Of a stretch of 64,000 bases of DNA, positions 36,283 to 45,107 are shown one piece after another. Source of the DNA: Ideonella margarita (lineage in GTDB: Bacteria > Pseudomonadota > Gammaproteobacteria > Burkholderiales > Burkholderiaceae_C); NCBI RefSeq assembly GCF_038066635.1, contig NZ_JBBUTI010000005.1, positions 186,001-250,000 of the forward strand. The letters run 5' to 3'. Position numbers and translations under genes: made by a program. The notes beneath the pieces are model-generated. The model did no database searches, had not been told where the DNA came from, and worked only from the letters and a program-made list of their open reading frames with translations. Each line of letters opens with the position of its first letter. The first letter of the stretch is position 1.

Positions 36283-38349
36283 TCAATCGCCCTGGCCCCG
36301 GCCTGTTGGTGGGCTTTCGAGGCTCGGATCGACCACGCCAAACACCTGATCCATCTCGGCCTGCAGACGTTCCAGTTGCGCCTTCGCATAGCGCATGGTG
36401 GTGCGCGGGTCGGCATGGCCGAGCTGACGCTGAACAACCTCGAGCGGTGCTTTTCTCTCCAGTGCGCGGGTGCCAAACGTGTGCCGCAACCAGTGCGGCG
36501 AAGCGCGCAGGGCGTCCTCCAGATCGGCCTTGTCGAGAGCGCTGGCCAGCAAGGCTTGGCGCATCCAGCGCTTCATCGTCTGGTACAGCGCCTGGTAGCC
36601 GATGGACTCGGTTGGCTCCTGGGTGCTGGCCAGCAAGGGCAGGTTGGTATCGGCTTGTCCGAGCGACGGCAGGCCGCGCGCCTGCAGGTAAGTGGCCAAG
36701 GCTTGCTCGGCCTGGCCGGGCACCGCGATGACGCGGTTGCGTGAGCCCTTGCCCTGAACCTGCAGCGCCAGCCGGCCCTTGTGGCGGCGGAAATGCCCGA
36801 GTCGTGCGTTCAGCAACTCGGCCGCGCGCAGGCCGGTGGCCTCCACGAAGGTGAGCAAAAAACGGATGCGCGCCAGGGAAGGTGTGTTCGGCTGGCGCGC
36901 CAGAAAGTCGTGAATGGCGCTCCACACTTCCGGCGTGAAAGCGCGCGAGTCGAGCTCATTGCGCGTGGCATCGTCGCCGGTCCGGCGGTTCACGAGCATC
37001 CACGGGTTGCGCAGCGACAGCCAACCCACGTCCACCATCCACGCGAAAAAGCTGCCCAGCACCACCACGGCCTGCCGTCGGCTGGCCAGGCTCAGCGGTC
37101 CGCGAAAGGGCGCCCAGCCCTGCGCGAGTACATGCGCACGTTGGCGCGAGGACCACGCCGGCGGCACGTGTTCAAGGAAGGCCATGTAAGCCAGACAGTC
37201 CTCCACCTGCGTATCGCGAAAGCCTTTGCCGCGCTCCTGGTTCAGCCAGATGAGCATGCGGCGCGCCTCGCGGCGGTAGCTGGTGGCGGTGGGCAGCGCG
37301 CCGGCGCGGGCCGCAACCCACGCCTCGATGATTTCGACATCGTCGCGCGCGCCGGTCATCAGCGGTTGGCTGATGGCCGAGTTTTGGTCTGTGGCGGTGC
37401 TGTTGGCCGGTGCTGAAAAATGAGGCAAAACCTCGAAATCGCCGGAAAGGGCCTTCAAAGGCCCGTCAGGCGATTTTTCGACCTCACCCTGCCAACCCCC
37501 TTGGCTATCGCCTGATCGGTCGTCTGGTGCGGTTCTGGAGCCTCTGTTTTCAGGGGGCTGCGGGGCCGGAAAGTAGCCTTGCGGACGCGCAAGCGCTGGC
37601 GGCGGAGGGTAGGGCAGGGGTGAGCTGCCCTGCCCGCCTGGCAGGGCAGGGTGGCCGTCTGCGATTGACGCGCTCGGCAGCAAAAAGCGTGGGGCCGCGG
37701 CCGGGGCTTGCGCGGGCAGCAGCGTGTGGAGGTAGCTGCCGATCCGCTGGGCCTTGGTCTGGCCGATGGCCGGCAAGCCGCGCCACCAGTGGCCACCGGC
37801 GGCGATGCGATCCAGCAAATCACTGAGCAGCAGCAGGCCGGCGTCTTGAAGCCGTCGGGCGGTGACCGGGTCGAACCATCCATTGATCGGGTCGGTGGGC
37901 TGCGGCGTTTCCGCGGCGGCTTGCTCCAGTGCCTTGAGCAGCGCGAGCTGGCGTTCGCGCAGGCGCTGCCGGCGCTCGGCGCGGCGGTCGGCCGGATAGG
38001 CCTCTGCGTACATCTCCTGGACTTCGGCTTCGCCCCAGTCGTCCAGATCGCGCTCAGCGATGAAGTCGTCCAGAGATGGGCGCGGCCCGGTGCTGGTCAG
38101 GCGGATGTTCAGGCCGACGAGACGCCACGCGCGGTCGCCTCGTCGGCGAGCCAGGTTGCGCAGCTCATCGACCACCGCGCGGTGTGCGGTGATGGCTTGG
38201 TGGCCGTGGTCGATGCCGAGATAGCGCTCGGCGGACTCCAGCAACGGCAAGCCTTCGGCCACGGCGCGCAGGTGCGCAAAGTGGTGAACGCCGATCCGGC
38301 GCGCGCCGGCCATGCGGTAAGTGCTTGATTTTGCTGTGATCAGCGGCAT
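36283..38349 (-). CDS. Large tyrosine recombinase with N-terminal DUF3701-like region
   Basis: 688 residues, about twice the size of XerC/D. Residues 1-215 form a helical DUF3701-like region ending in a helix-hairpin-helix-like LPAIGQTKAQRIGSYL. A Pro-rich linker (215-330) precedes a core-binding domain (345-470) and a complete catalytic domain: R508 (GLRAAEL), K534, H619 and R622 (HWLRHTF), H645 (LGHADPRTT) and nucleophile Y654. Such integrases recur next to rep-parAB on Burkholderiales secondary replicons, where resolving dimers of the replicon is a plausible job. That role is inferred. Convergent with parB. Confidence 0.9.
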   Translation of the reverse strand: MPLITAKSSTYRMAGARRIGVHHFAHLRAVAEGLPLLESAERYLGIDHGHQAITAHRAVVDELRNLARRRGDRAWRLVGLNIRLTSTGPRPSLDDFIAERDLDDWGEAEVQEMYAEAYPADRRAERRQRLRERQLALLKALEQAAAETPQPTDPINGWFDPVTARRLQDAGLLLLSDLLDRIAAGGHWWRGLPAIGQTKAQRIGSYLHTLLPAQAPAAAPRFLLPSASIADGHPALPGGQGSSPLPYPPPPALARPQGYFPAPQPPENRGSRTAPDDRSGDSQGGWQGEVEKSPDGPLKALSGDFEVLPHFSAPANSTATDQNSAISQPLMTGARDDVEIIEAWVAARAGALPTATSYRREARRMLIWLNQERGKGFRDTQVEDCLAYMAFLEHVPPAWSSRQRAHVLAQGWAPFRGPLSLASRRQAVVVLGSFFAWMVDVGWLSLRNPWMLVNRRTGDDATRNELDSRAFTPEVWSAIHDFLARQPNTPSLARIRFLLTFVEATGLRAAELLNARLGHFRRHKGRLALQVQGKGSRNRVIAVPGQAEQALATYLQARGLPSLGQADTNLPLLASTQEPTESIGYQALYQTMKRWMRQALLASALDKADLEDALRASPHWLRHTFGTRALERKAPLEVVQRQLGHADPRTTMRYAKAQLERLQAEMDQVFGVVDPSLESPPTGRGQGD

Positions 38350-38385
38350 GTCGAACTTTAGGCTGTGTTTTGACGCGCAAATTTG

Positions 38386-38415
38386 ATTGTTAGATTATTA
38401 CACTTATCTAATAAC
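38386..38415. repeat. AT-rich inverted repeat upstream of the recombinase
   Basis: ATTGTTAGAT (38386-38395) and ATCTAATAAC (38406-38415) are inverted copies (8 of 10 positions; TTAGAT/ATCTAA exact) around a 10-bp spacer, 37 bp before the recombinase start. It could be the recombinase operator, its core site, or a promoter element. Confidence 0.45.
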
Positions 38416-38509
38416 TTAAACAGGCCGGGCAGGGCAGTGGGGTCAGTTTGGGTTGCGGCGCCCCCGGAGGTGGTCGAAAAAGCGAAGCGTTCAAGCCCGG
38501 CTGGCGGGC

Positions 38510-38524
38510 ATTGAACGGTTCAAC
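38510..38524. other. Candidate parS site 5 (one mismatch)
   Basis: ATTGAACGGTTCAAC, differing from the other copies only in the first base, in the gap between the recombinase and the AraC-type gene. It marks the right end of the parS-like group, about 4.7 kb from the first copy. Confidence 0.6.
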
Positions 38525-38535
38525 AGGCGCGGGCT

Positions 38536-39552
38536 TCAGCCGAGCGGCGCGTGTTTGCGCCAGCGGCCCGGTGTTTGGCCGGTCCAGCGAGAAAACGCCC
38601 TGGTGAAAGCGGCCTGGTCGGCATAACCCAGTCGTATCGCGACTTCTGCCGTGCTGAGCGTTGGATCACGCAGCCAGATCAAGGCTTGCGCGCACCTGCT
38701 TCGGTCAAGTTCGGTCTGGAACTGCGCTCCGCCCTTGGCCAGCTGACGCTGCAGGGTCCGCACGGAACAGCCCATGCGCGCGGCGGCCTCAGCCAGGGTC
38801 CCTTCGCCAGACTTCACCATGTCGGTGAGTGCGTCCTTCAAGGTCGCCATCCACGGATCACGTGGCGGCAGTCGCACCAGCTGACTCTGGGCCTGCCCTT
38901 CCAGCAGTTTCAGCAGCACCGGGTCGGGTTGCCGCAGTGGCATGTTCAGCACGGCCGCAGCCAGGTGGACCTCGGTTTGCTGTGTGCCGAAGTGAACCTC
39001 TCCACCGAAAAACGTGGTGTAGGGGTTGGTGTCGGCCGGCCGGGCGTTGATGAAACTCACTTTCGACGCCGAGACGGTGGCGTCTCCGGTGATGCCGCGC
39101 ACGGTGCTCATCAGGATGGCCAAGGCGCATTCGTCAACCAGTTGCCCGGGTCGTCCGTGCTCGTCTCCCCAGCGGAGTTCGACGCCATGTTGGTTGGTGC
39201 TCACCTTGACCGGGTTCACGTCATAAGACAGGCGCTCGAACTCTTGCCAGCGCATCAGCGCTTCGCCGACGGTGCTGCAGCTCAAGGCCACATAGCCCAT
39301 CAAGCCCAGATCCTGGATGTTGACTAGCTCGCCGACCCGCAGGCCGAAGGCCGGAATGCCCGTGGCGGTTTGGCCGGCCGCAAGGCAAGCGGCCCACTGC
39401 CGAACTGGAAGCTGCGGCTGTCCTGCGTCCACCATGGCCGGCGTTGCGTCCGGCTGCGGATCTCCGCCGGGCAGACTGCCGGCGCTGAGCCCATGCCGAA
39501 CGAGGCAGCGTTCCAGCAACTGGAGGTAGCTCAGCGGGACGTGACCATGCAT
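38536..39552 (-). CDS. AraC-family transcriptional regulator (Arabinose_bd N-terminus)
   Basis: 338 residues from ATG 39552 (a TTG at 39573 is possible). The N-terminal domain has the Arabinose_bd/OruR-type pattern (GIPAFGLRVGELVNIQDLGL, then MGYVALSCSTVGEAL). The C-terminal HTH_18 domain (about 240-335) contains GTLAEAAARMGCSVRTLQRQ and STAEVAIRLGYADQAAFTRA, ending FSRWTGQTPGRWR. Divergent from the sterol-desaturase-like gene with about 105 bp between, so that gene is its likely target. Confidence 0.92.
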   Translation of the reverse strand: MHGHVPLSYLQLLERCLVRHGLSAGSLPGGDPQPDATPAMVDAGQPQLPVRQWAACLAAGQTATGIPAFGLRVGELVNIQDLGLMGYVALSCSTVGEALMRWQEFERLSYDVNPVKVSTNQHGVELRWGDEHGRPGQLVDECALAILMSTVRGITGDATVSASKVSFINARPADTNPYTTFFGGEVHFGTQQTEVHLAAAVLNMPLRQPDPVLLKLLEGQAQSQLVRLPPRDPWMATLKDALTDMVKSGEGTLAEAAARMGCSVRTLQRQLAKGGAQFQTELDRSRCAQALIWLRDPTLSTAEVAIRLGYADQAAFTRAFSRWTGQTPGRWRKHAPLG

Positions 39553-39658
39553 GGCGTGAATTGTCAATTTCAAGGCATGCCTGCATCAATCGTGAAAGTC
39601 CCTTGGTCTTTAAGATGGATTGCGCTCGATAGAAGCACAACAACAGACGGAGACAAAC

Positions 39659-40600
39659 ATGCACGACTGGATTGCCGCGTTCACCGGACTGCTGCCAGCC
39701 TGGCTGGCGGCCAACCTTGAATGGAAACAGGTGGTGCTGATCGCCATGACGCCCATCTTCCTGCTGGCCTTCGGCGCGGAGTGGCGGGTCATGGCTCAGC
39801 GCGGGCGGGCGCAGAGTTTCAGCTTGCCCGACATCATGGCGAACCTGAACCTTGGCCTCGCCTACCAGGTGTTCGAGTTGATCGCCTACACCCTTGTCAC
39901 GGCCAGCTTGGTGGGTTGGTTCTGGCAGCACCGTTTGTTCGACATGCCGATCACCGTCTGGACGGTGCCGCTGCTTTTCGTCTTCATGGAGTTCTGCTAC
40001 TACTGGTTCCACCGGGCCAGCCACCGCATCCGCTGGTTCTGGGCAGCCCATGTGGTGCATCACTCGGAAGAGCGCATGAACATGACGACGGCGATGCGGC
40101 AGAGCCTGCTTTACTCAGTCACCGGGTGGTGGCTGTTTTTCATGCCGATGGTGCTGCTGGGTGTGCCGCCCGAGGTGGTCTTCGTGCTCTACGCCTGCGA
40201 CCTCACCTGGCAGTTTTTCATCCACACCGAGAGCATCGGAAAACTGCCGGCCTGGATGGAGTACTGGCTGAACACGCCGTCGAACCACCGCGTGCACCAC
40301 GCCCGGAATCCGGAGTACATCGACCGCAACTACGGCGGCGTGTTGATCATCTTTGATCGCTGGTTTGGCACCTATGCCGAAGAATCAGCGCCGGTCGATT
40401 ACGGCATCGTTCGCCAGGTGCGCAGCCGCAACCTGCTGGTCTTGAACTTTCACGAGTTCATCGACATGTGGCGTGACGCGGCCAGGCCCGGTCCACTCTG
40501 GCTTCGGCTGCAGCATCTTTGGCGCGCGCCCGAGTGGGTTCGTCCAGGTCCGTCGACAGATGTGGCGCCGGCTTCGCGAGCAGAAAGCCAGACTCGCTGA
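39659..40600 (+). CDS. Sterol desaturase/fatty acid hydroxylase family protein
   Basis: 313 residues, integral membrane di-iron enzyme. Histidine boxes HRASHR, HVVHHSE and NHRVHH supply the iron ligands, with membrane helices before and between them (ITVWTVPLLFVFMEFCYYWF). Bacterial members hydroxylate or desaturate sterols, hopanoids, carotenoids or fatty acids; the substrate is unknown. GGAGA lies 5 nt before ATG 39659. Ends back to back with the next convergent gene (stops at 40600/40601). Confidence 0.9.
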   Translation: MHDWIAAFTGLLPAWLAANLEWKQVVLIAMTPIFLLAFGAEWRVMAQRGRAQSFSLPDIMANLNLGLAYQVFELIAYTLVTASLVGWFWQHRLFDMPITVWTVPLLFVFMEFCYYWFHRASHRIRWFWAAHVVHHSEERMNMTTAMRQSLLYSVTGWWLFFMPMVLLGVPPEVVFVLYACDLTWQFFIHTESIGKLPAWMEYWLNTPSNHRVHHARNPEYIDRNYGGVLIIFDRWFGTYAEESAPVDYGIVRQVRSRNLLVLNFHEFIDMWRDAARPGPLWLRLQHLWRAPEWVRPGPSTDVAPASRAESQTR

Positions 40601-40927
40601 TCAGGCGGGGGCTGGCGGATTGGCCAAACCGTCTGCCGGCCAGTTCAGCAATTCGGCCAGGCGGCGGGCGACCCACACGCCTTCGTCGGGCGTCAGGCCT
40701 GAGCCTTCCTGACTGAGTCCGAGCACGATGCGTTGAAGCACATCGTCTTCGGTCAAACCATCGTCGTGCAGCAGTGCCTGCGCGCTGGCCTGCAAATGGT
40801 TGGCGAGGTCTTCGCACAAATCGTAGTGCTGGCGAATTTCGGCCGCAGGTTTGAGCAAGCGTTGCCGGGCGCCCGTCCAGATGGCAAGAAAACTGTCGGG
40901 CAATGGGGTCAGCTGATCATCAAACAT
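40601..40927 (-). CDS. Hypothetical protein
   Basis: 108 residues, no known family recognised. Mostly helical and acidic (DLCEDLANHLQASAQALLHD, then LTEDDVLQRIVLGLSQ and VWVARRLAELLNW). No signal or membrane segment. It follows the degenerate recombinase homologue upstream in the same direction and may share its transcript. Confidence 0.7.
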   Translation of the reverse strand: MFDDQLTPLPDSFLAIWTGARQRLLKPAAEIRQHYDLCEDLANHLQASAQALLHDDGLTEDDVLQRIVLGLSQEGSGLTPDEGVWVARRLAELLNWPADGLANPPAPA

Positions 40928-40999
40928 CGGGGTACTGCATTTGGGGTGGTTCGGGCGGCAAGGCCACCCGACAAATCTGGCTGACTGGGGTTTGAGCGT

Positions 41000-41980
41000 T
41001 CAGACCGGCACCGGGCCGTTACCGCTGTCGAGCTGCCGCTTGATGGCATCGATCGAGAACGCAGTGCGCAGACCCAGCCACTTCATCAAGGTTGCATTGT
41101 CGATGCCTTGATCGATCTGGCGCACCGCATAGGTATTTCGCAGGGTCTGCGGGCCGAGCTGGTCTTGCGCCATGCCCGCCGCTTCCATCGCCGGGCGGAT
41201 GATTTCGTACAACTCGGATGTGCTGATGGCATGGGGCATCGGCTCGCCGCCATCCACCTCCACGGTTGGTGATCGCTTGCGTGCGACGAACAAGACATTC
41301 CCGCCGACGTGCAACTGGGCGCGTGTCTGTGACCAGGCTTCCAGAACGGGCTGACTCCAGCCTGGCAGCGGCAGTTGTCGGCTGGTCACCGGTGACGGTG
41401 TGCGGATGTGCAGCATCGGATGCTTGCCGCTTGTCACCAGGTCGCTGGTGGTCAGTCGCAATGACTCTTCCACCGTGATGCCGCAGGCCAGATAGATGCA
41501 GCGCAAAGCCGCGTCGCGTTCGTCACACCAGCCCGTGCGCGGCTGTTGATTGACCCACTGGATGTAGCTTTGCGATTGCTCGACGCTCAGGAAGCGTGGC
41601 GCATTGCGCACCGTGCCGCCCTGCTTCAAGCGTTGTTGAACAGCCTCGATGGGTGACGCGGCCATCAGCCCGGCTTGGGCCAGATGGTTGAACAGCATGG
41701 TGAGGGTGCCGATGTAGCGTCGCACCGTGCCGGCGGATGCCGGTTGACCCCCCCTGCCGCGGAGACTTTTCAGGAAAGCTTCGACGTCAGCCGGACGGGC
41801 ATCGACCAGATGCCGCTCCCGTTCCTTGTAAAGCCAGTCTGCGGCGGTGCCGATCATCGCGCTGTACTGGGCGATGGAATGCGGGGCGTAACTAACCTGG
41901 CTGTCGGTGGTGAGCCACCTGCGAGCGGCTTCGCGAGGGTCGAGGGACCACAGCAGTTGAGGCGCGGATTCTTGCAGCAT
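41000..41980 (-). CDS. Degenerate tyrosine recombinase homologue (catalytic residues lost)
   Basis: 326 residues from ATG 41980. The N-terminal SAM-like core-binding fold (SIAQYSAMIGTAADWLYKER, then TVRRYIGTLTMLFNHLAQAG) and the recombinase C-terminal fold are recognisable. However, GLRxSE has become GITVEES (Arg I lost), HxLRH has become QTLRN (both His lost, Arg II kept), LGH has become LGL, and the nucleophile Tyr position reads Ile (AFSIDAIKR). The frame is intact and long, so it is probably a maintained non-catalytic DNA-binding protein rather than fresh decay. Repeats lie just upstream. Confidence 0.82.
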   Translation of the reverse strand: MLQESAPQLLWSLDPREAARRWLTTDSQVSYAPHSIAQYSAMIGTAADWLYKERERHLVDARPADVEAFLKSLRGRGGQPASAGTVRRYIGTLTMLFNHLAQAGLMAASPIEAVQQRLKQGGTVRNAPRFLSVEQSQSYIQWVNQQPRTGWCDERDAALRCIYLACGITVEESLRLTTSDLVTSGKHPMLHIRTPSPVTSRQLPLPGWSQPVLEAWSQTRAQLHVGGNVLFVARKRSPTVEVDGGEPMPHAISTSELYEIIRPAMEAAGMAQDQLGPQTLRNTYAVRQIDQGIDNATLMKWLGLRTAFSIDAIKRQLDSGNGPVPV

Positions 41981-41993
41981 GCACCAATATACC

Positions 41994-42111
41994 GGATATA
42001 CGCCAAACTGTGTTTTCAAGGAAAGATTTCTATGGATGAGGATCGCACACCGTTGCGTATATCCACATAAATCAAACCGTCCATCCCAGGCAATTCCGTT
42101 GCGTATATCCA
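41994..42111. repeat. GCGTATATCC repeat cluster upstream of degenerate recombinase
   Basis: CCGTTGCGTATATCCA occurs exactly at 42050-42065 and 42096-42111 (46 bp apart); an inverted core, GGATATACGC, is at 41994-42003, 14 bp before the gene start. The region is AT-richer than its surroundings. A binding array for the neighbouring recombinase-like protein is plausible. Confidence 0.6.
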
Positions 42112-42154
42112 TAGACGCAAGAACGGACCTAAAGATCTGCCACCGCCTCAGGGC

Positions 42155-42904
42155 TCAAAACCGCAACTCGAACCGAAGGTCCTGCCAGCTCAACACCACC
42201 GAACGGATGCGGATAGCCTCCACCTCCACCCCCGGCATCGGCGACTCGCCCTCCCGCCACACCTGGTCGTTGACGATCACCATGCGGCTACTCGCCTGCT
42301 CCGAATACATACCGCCACTGACCAGCAGTTTCGGCATGTGGGCGCGACGGCTGGCAGGAATCTGATCGAACGGAATGACCTTCGCAGGAGCGGCCATACC
42401 CGGCGGCATGAACTCCGCCTCCATGCGCATGTTGCTGCCACGCGTAGCGCCCTCCGCGACAGCCGCCTTCTTCACAGGCGGCGTCACAACATCAACCGTC
42501 TTGGCAGACTTGGGCGGAGCAGAAACCGACAACCTTGGATCAGCAGGCGCGGCAACAGCCACGGTAGATGCCGCAGCAACACCAGGCAGCGCAGCCGGAA
42601 CCTGACCTGGAGGCGAAACATCGGCACGACTCACCGACACCGCTGACGCAGCAGCCACCCCATCCGCTGCGACAGGTACCGCCGCCTTGTTGATGGCATC
42701 GCGCGACTGGTTCATCTGCCAGACGAACAGCCCCACCGTGCACACTGCCGCGAGGCCGCCAACAGCCACGCCCACCCGCGCAAGCGGAAAGCCCCGCGCA
42801 GGCGCCATGCCCGCCAGCGCAGCCGCCGGTGTGTGAACGCCTGGAACCTGGCCACGAGCGCGCTCTTCCTCGGCCCGCTTCAACGCATCAAGAATGAAAG
42901 ACAT
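42155..42904 (-). CDS. gspB: General secretion pathway protein B
   Basis: 249 residues. Cytoplasmic start MSFILDALKRAEEERARGQV (the classic GspB opening), one membrane helix (about 44-64), a long Ala/Val/Pro periplasmic linker, then the T2SSB domain (IPASRRAHMPKLLVSGGMYS to EAIRIRSVVLSWQDLRFEL). GspB works with the GspA ATPase to assemble the GspD secretin through peptidoglycan. Starts 4 bp after the ExeA/GspA stop. No other T2SS genes are in the window. Confidence 0.92.
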   Translation of the reverse strand: MSFILDALKRAEEERARGQVPGVHTPAAALAGMAPARGFPLARVGVAVGGLAAVCTVGLFVWQMNQSRDAINKAAVPVAADGVAAASAVSVSRADVSPPGQVPAALPGVAAASTVAVAAPADPRLSVSAPPKSAKTVDVVTPPVKKAAVAEGATRGSNMRMEAEFMPPGMAAPAKVIPFDQIPASRRAHMPKLLVSGGMYSEQASSRMVIVNDQVWREGESPMPGVEVEAIRIRSVVLSWQDLRFELRF

Positions 42905-42907
42905 CGG

Positions 42908-44704
42908 TCACTTTCCCCGCTGCAAACGCGGCTCCGCCAGGCCCGTGGCCCGGTGCAGAAGCATGAAACTGGTCGGGCCGCCTACGCCGTCCGGCGTCAG
43001 GCCCTGGCGTACCTGGAACGCCGACAGGCGAAGCATCAAAGCGTCATCCACCTCTGTGACGGGCTTCGCTGCAGCCCGCCCTTCCACCTGCGCCAGCAGC
43101 CTCGACAAACTCACCACGGCATCGCCCTGGCTGCCCTTGGTCAGCAGCCCCTGATAGCCCGCAGGCTGACGCCAAACCGTGACCAGATCACCACGCCAAG
43201 CGCTGGACAACGCAGCGACCGACATCGACACCTCGCCGCTCTGAAAGCGCATCGTTGCGGTGTCGTCGTTCAACCCGGTCAACAAGGCCCAGCCTTGTTT
43301 GCCCTGAAGGGTCAGTTGCATCGCCACCGGACGATCCAGTTGCCGGATCAGGCCCAGGTTGGTCTTTGCACGGAAGCAACCCAACTGCTGGCGAGTCAGC
43401 TGCGAACAAGCGTCGCCGCCGGCGTTCAGGCGGCCATCCCACAGAGGCGCCAAGGCCCGCCAGGCCGCGCCCTCCTCCGCCCAAAGAACCAGACCCGGCG
43501 GAACCAAATCACTGGCAGACGCGGCGCTGATCGCACCATCAGCCTTGGCTGCTATCGAAGCGGAGGCTGCCGCCTCTGGCGAAGATGCCGAAGCTAACGA
43601 AACAGGCGCAACAGCGACCAACGGCGCCACCTTCGCAGCCTCAATGGGCGCACTCGCCGCCAGCCCATCCTGGCCCGCCACTGCAACGGCCGTCGAAGCC
43701 TTCGGCATCACTGGCGGCGAAGCCACCTGTGCAGCGGCGCTCGCTGGTGCCACAGGTTGCCGGTCCCACCACTGAATCGCGCCTCTCAGCCCAGCCATCA
43801 ACGCCACGGCACCCACCGTGGCCCCCAGCCACATCCAGCCAGAGGACCATGCCACCGAAGGCGCCGTCGGCGTGCGGTCGGCCGCTTCATCAAACACTTC
43901 GGTGGCCGCCTGGTTCAACAGCCGAACATTGACCTGCTTCTGCGCGGCCGCATAGGCGCCCAGCAATGCGCGGTCACACAACAGATTGATCCGGCGCGGC
44001 ACCCCGCGGGTCAGCACATGGACCCGCTGGGCCACCGCAGCGCTGAACGGTGAAGGACCAACCCCGCCGGCCACCTGCCAGCGGTGCTGGATGTAGTGCA
44101 CCGTTTCCGCAGCCGTCAGCGCAGACAGATGAAAACGGGCAATCACCCGCTGGGCCAGCTGTTCCATCGACCGCTGGGCCAGCATCGTGCGCAGCTCAGG
44201 CTGCCCGATCAGGATGATCTGCAGGAGCTTGCGCTCGGTCGTCTCGAGGTTGGTCAGAAGCCGCAACTGCTCCAGCACATCCAGCGACAGGTTCTGCGCC
44301 TCGTCGATGATCAGCAGGCAATGCTCACCGCCCGCATGCCTGGCCAGCAGGTAACCGTTGAGCGCATCCACATGATCCTTGATGCTGGCCGCACCGGCTT
44401 CACGCGGCACCACCGCAACGCCGAACTCCTGGTTAACGGAAGCCAGCAACTCTCCCACCGTCAACTTGGGGTTGAAGATGTAGGCCACATGGCAATGCGG
44501 CGGCATCTGCTCCAGAAAACAGCGGCAGACAGTGGTCTTGCCAGCGCCAATCTCACCGGTCAGCAGCACGAAGCCGCCGCCGCCATCCACGCCGTAAAGC
44601 AGGTGGGCCAGGGCCTCGCGGTGGCGGTCGCTCATGTAGAGATACCGCGGGTCGGGAGCAATCGAGAACGGCGCCTGACTCAGGCCGAAATAGTCCGCAT
44701 ACAT
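42908..44704 (-). CDS. gspA: ExeA/GspA-type ATPase
   Basis: 598 residues. An AAA ATPase at 1-270 begins MYADYFGLSQAPFSIAPDPR, with Walker A LTGEIGAGKTTVC, Walker B CLLIIDEAQNL and sensor ILIGQPEL. One membrane helix follows (about 293-310), then an Ala/Val-rich linker, a C39-like/T2SS segment (LAPLWDGRLNAGGDACSQLT) and a peptidoglycan-binding domain near the C-terminus (LLTKGSQGDAVVSLSRLLAQ). It partners GspB for secretin multimerisation. Both genes form one operon. Confidence 0.93.
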   Translation of the reverse strand: MYADYFGLSQAPFSIAPDPRYLYMSDRHREALAHLLYGVDGGGGFVLLTGEIGAGKTTVCRCFLEQMPPHCHVAYIFNPKLTVGELLASVNQEFGVAVVPREAGAASIKDHVDALNGYLLARHAGGEHCLLIIDEAQNLSLDVLEQLRLLTNLETTERKLLQIILIGQPELRTMLAQRSMEQLAQRVIARFHLSALTAAETVHYIQHRWQVAGGVGPSPFSAAVAQRVHVLTRGVPRRINLLCDRALLGAYAAAQKQVNVRLLNQAATEVFDEAADRTPTAPSVAWSSGWMWLGATVGAVALMAGLRGAIQWWDRQPVAPASAAAQVASPPVMPKASTAVAVAGQDGLAASAPIEAAKVAPLVAVAPVSLASASSPEAAASASIAAKADGAISAASASDLVPPGLVLWAEEGAAWRALAPLWDGRLNAGGDACSQLTRQQLGCFRAKTNLGLIRQLDRPVAMQLTLQGKQGWALLTGLNDDTATMRFQSGEVSMSVAALSSAWRGDLVTVWRQPAGYQGLLTKGSQGDAVVSLSRLLAQVEGRAAAKPVTEVDDALMLRLSAFQVRQGLTPDGVGGPTSFMLLHRATGLAEPRLQRGK

Positions 44705-44860
44705 GGGCGCGGAGCATACCTGCGAACGGTGTGCTCATCGCCCACCGCTGCACTCTGGCCATCCCGGCATGCACTTCGTCGCCTGCCTGGTGCAAGCCGG
44801 CAGCGCAAGGCCCACAGTGCACCCACGCCAACCATCACGGCGACACCTCAGGAGCCCACC

Positions 44861-45058
44861 ATGTCCTTCGTCTGCTTCACCCTGGCCTGGATCGTCCTGT
44901 GGGTGTTCTGCTGGCCGCTCGCGCTGACGGCGCTGATCCTGCTGCCGTTCATCTGGCTGCTCAGCTTGCCGTTCAGGCTGGTGGGCATCGTGGTTGACGC
45001 GGTGTTCAGCCTGATCAAGGCCATCCTGATGCTGCCAGCCCGACTGCTGCGCGGCTGA
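44861..45058 (+). CDS. Small hydrophobic membrane protein
   Basis: 65 residues, nearly all hydrophobic: MSFVCFTLAWIVLWVFCWPL continues into a second segment (LLPFIWLLSLPFRLVGIVVD) and an amphipathic end. GGAG lies 7 nt before the ATG. Family not recognised; likely an inner-membrane protein. Convergent with psd. Confidence 0.65.
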   Translation: MSFVCFTLAWIVLWVFCWPLALTALILLPFIWLLSLPFRLVGIVVDAVFSLIKAILMLPARLLRG

Positions 45059-45107
45059 CGCCCGGCTGATGCCGAGCCAGCTCAGGCGCTCCCGCGCCGC
45101 GGCAGTG

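Noticed and set aside
38350..38535. tRNA or attachment site beside the recombinase
   Set aside because: No tRNA-like sequence or flanking direct repeat was found, so there is no support for a recently integrated element.
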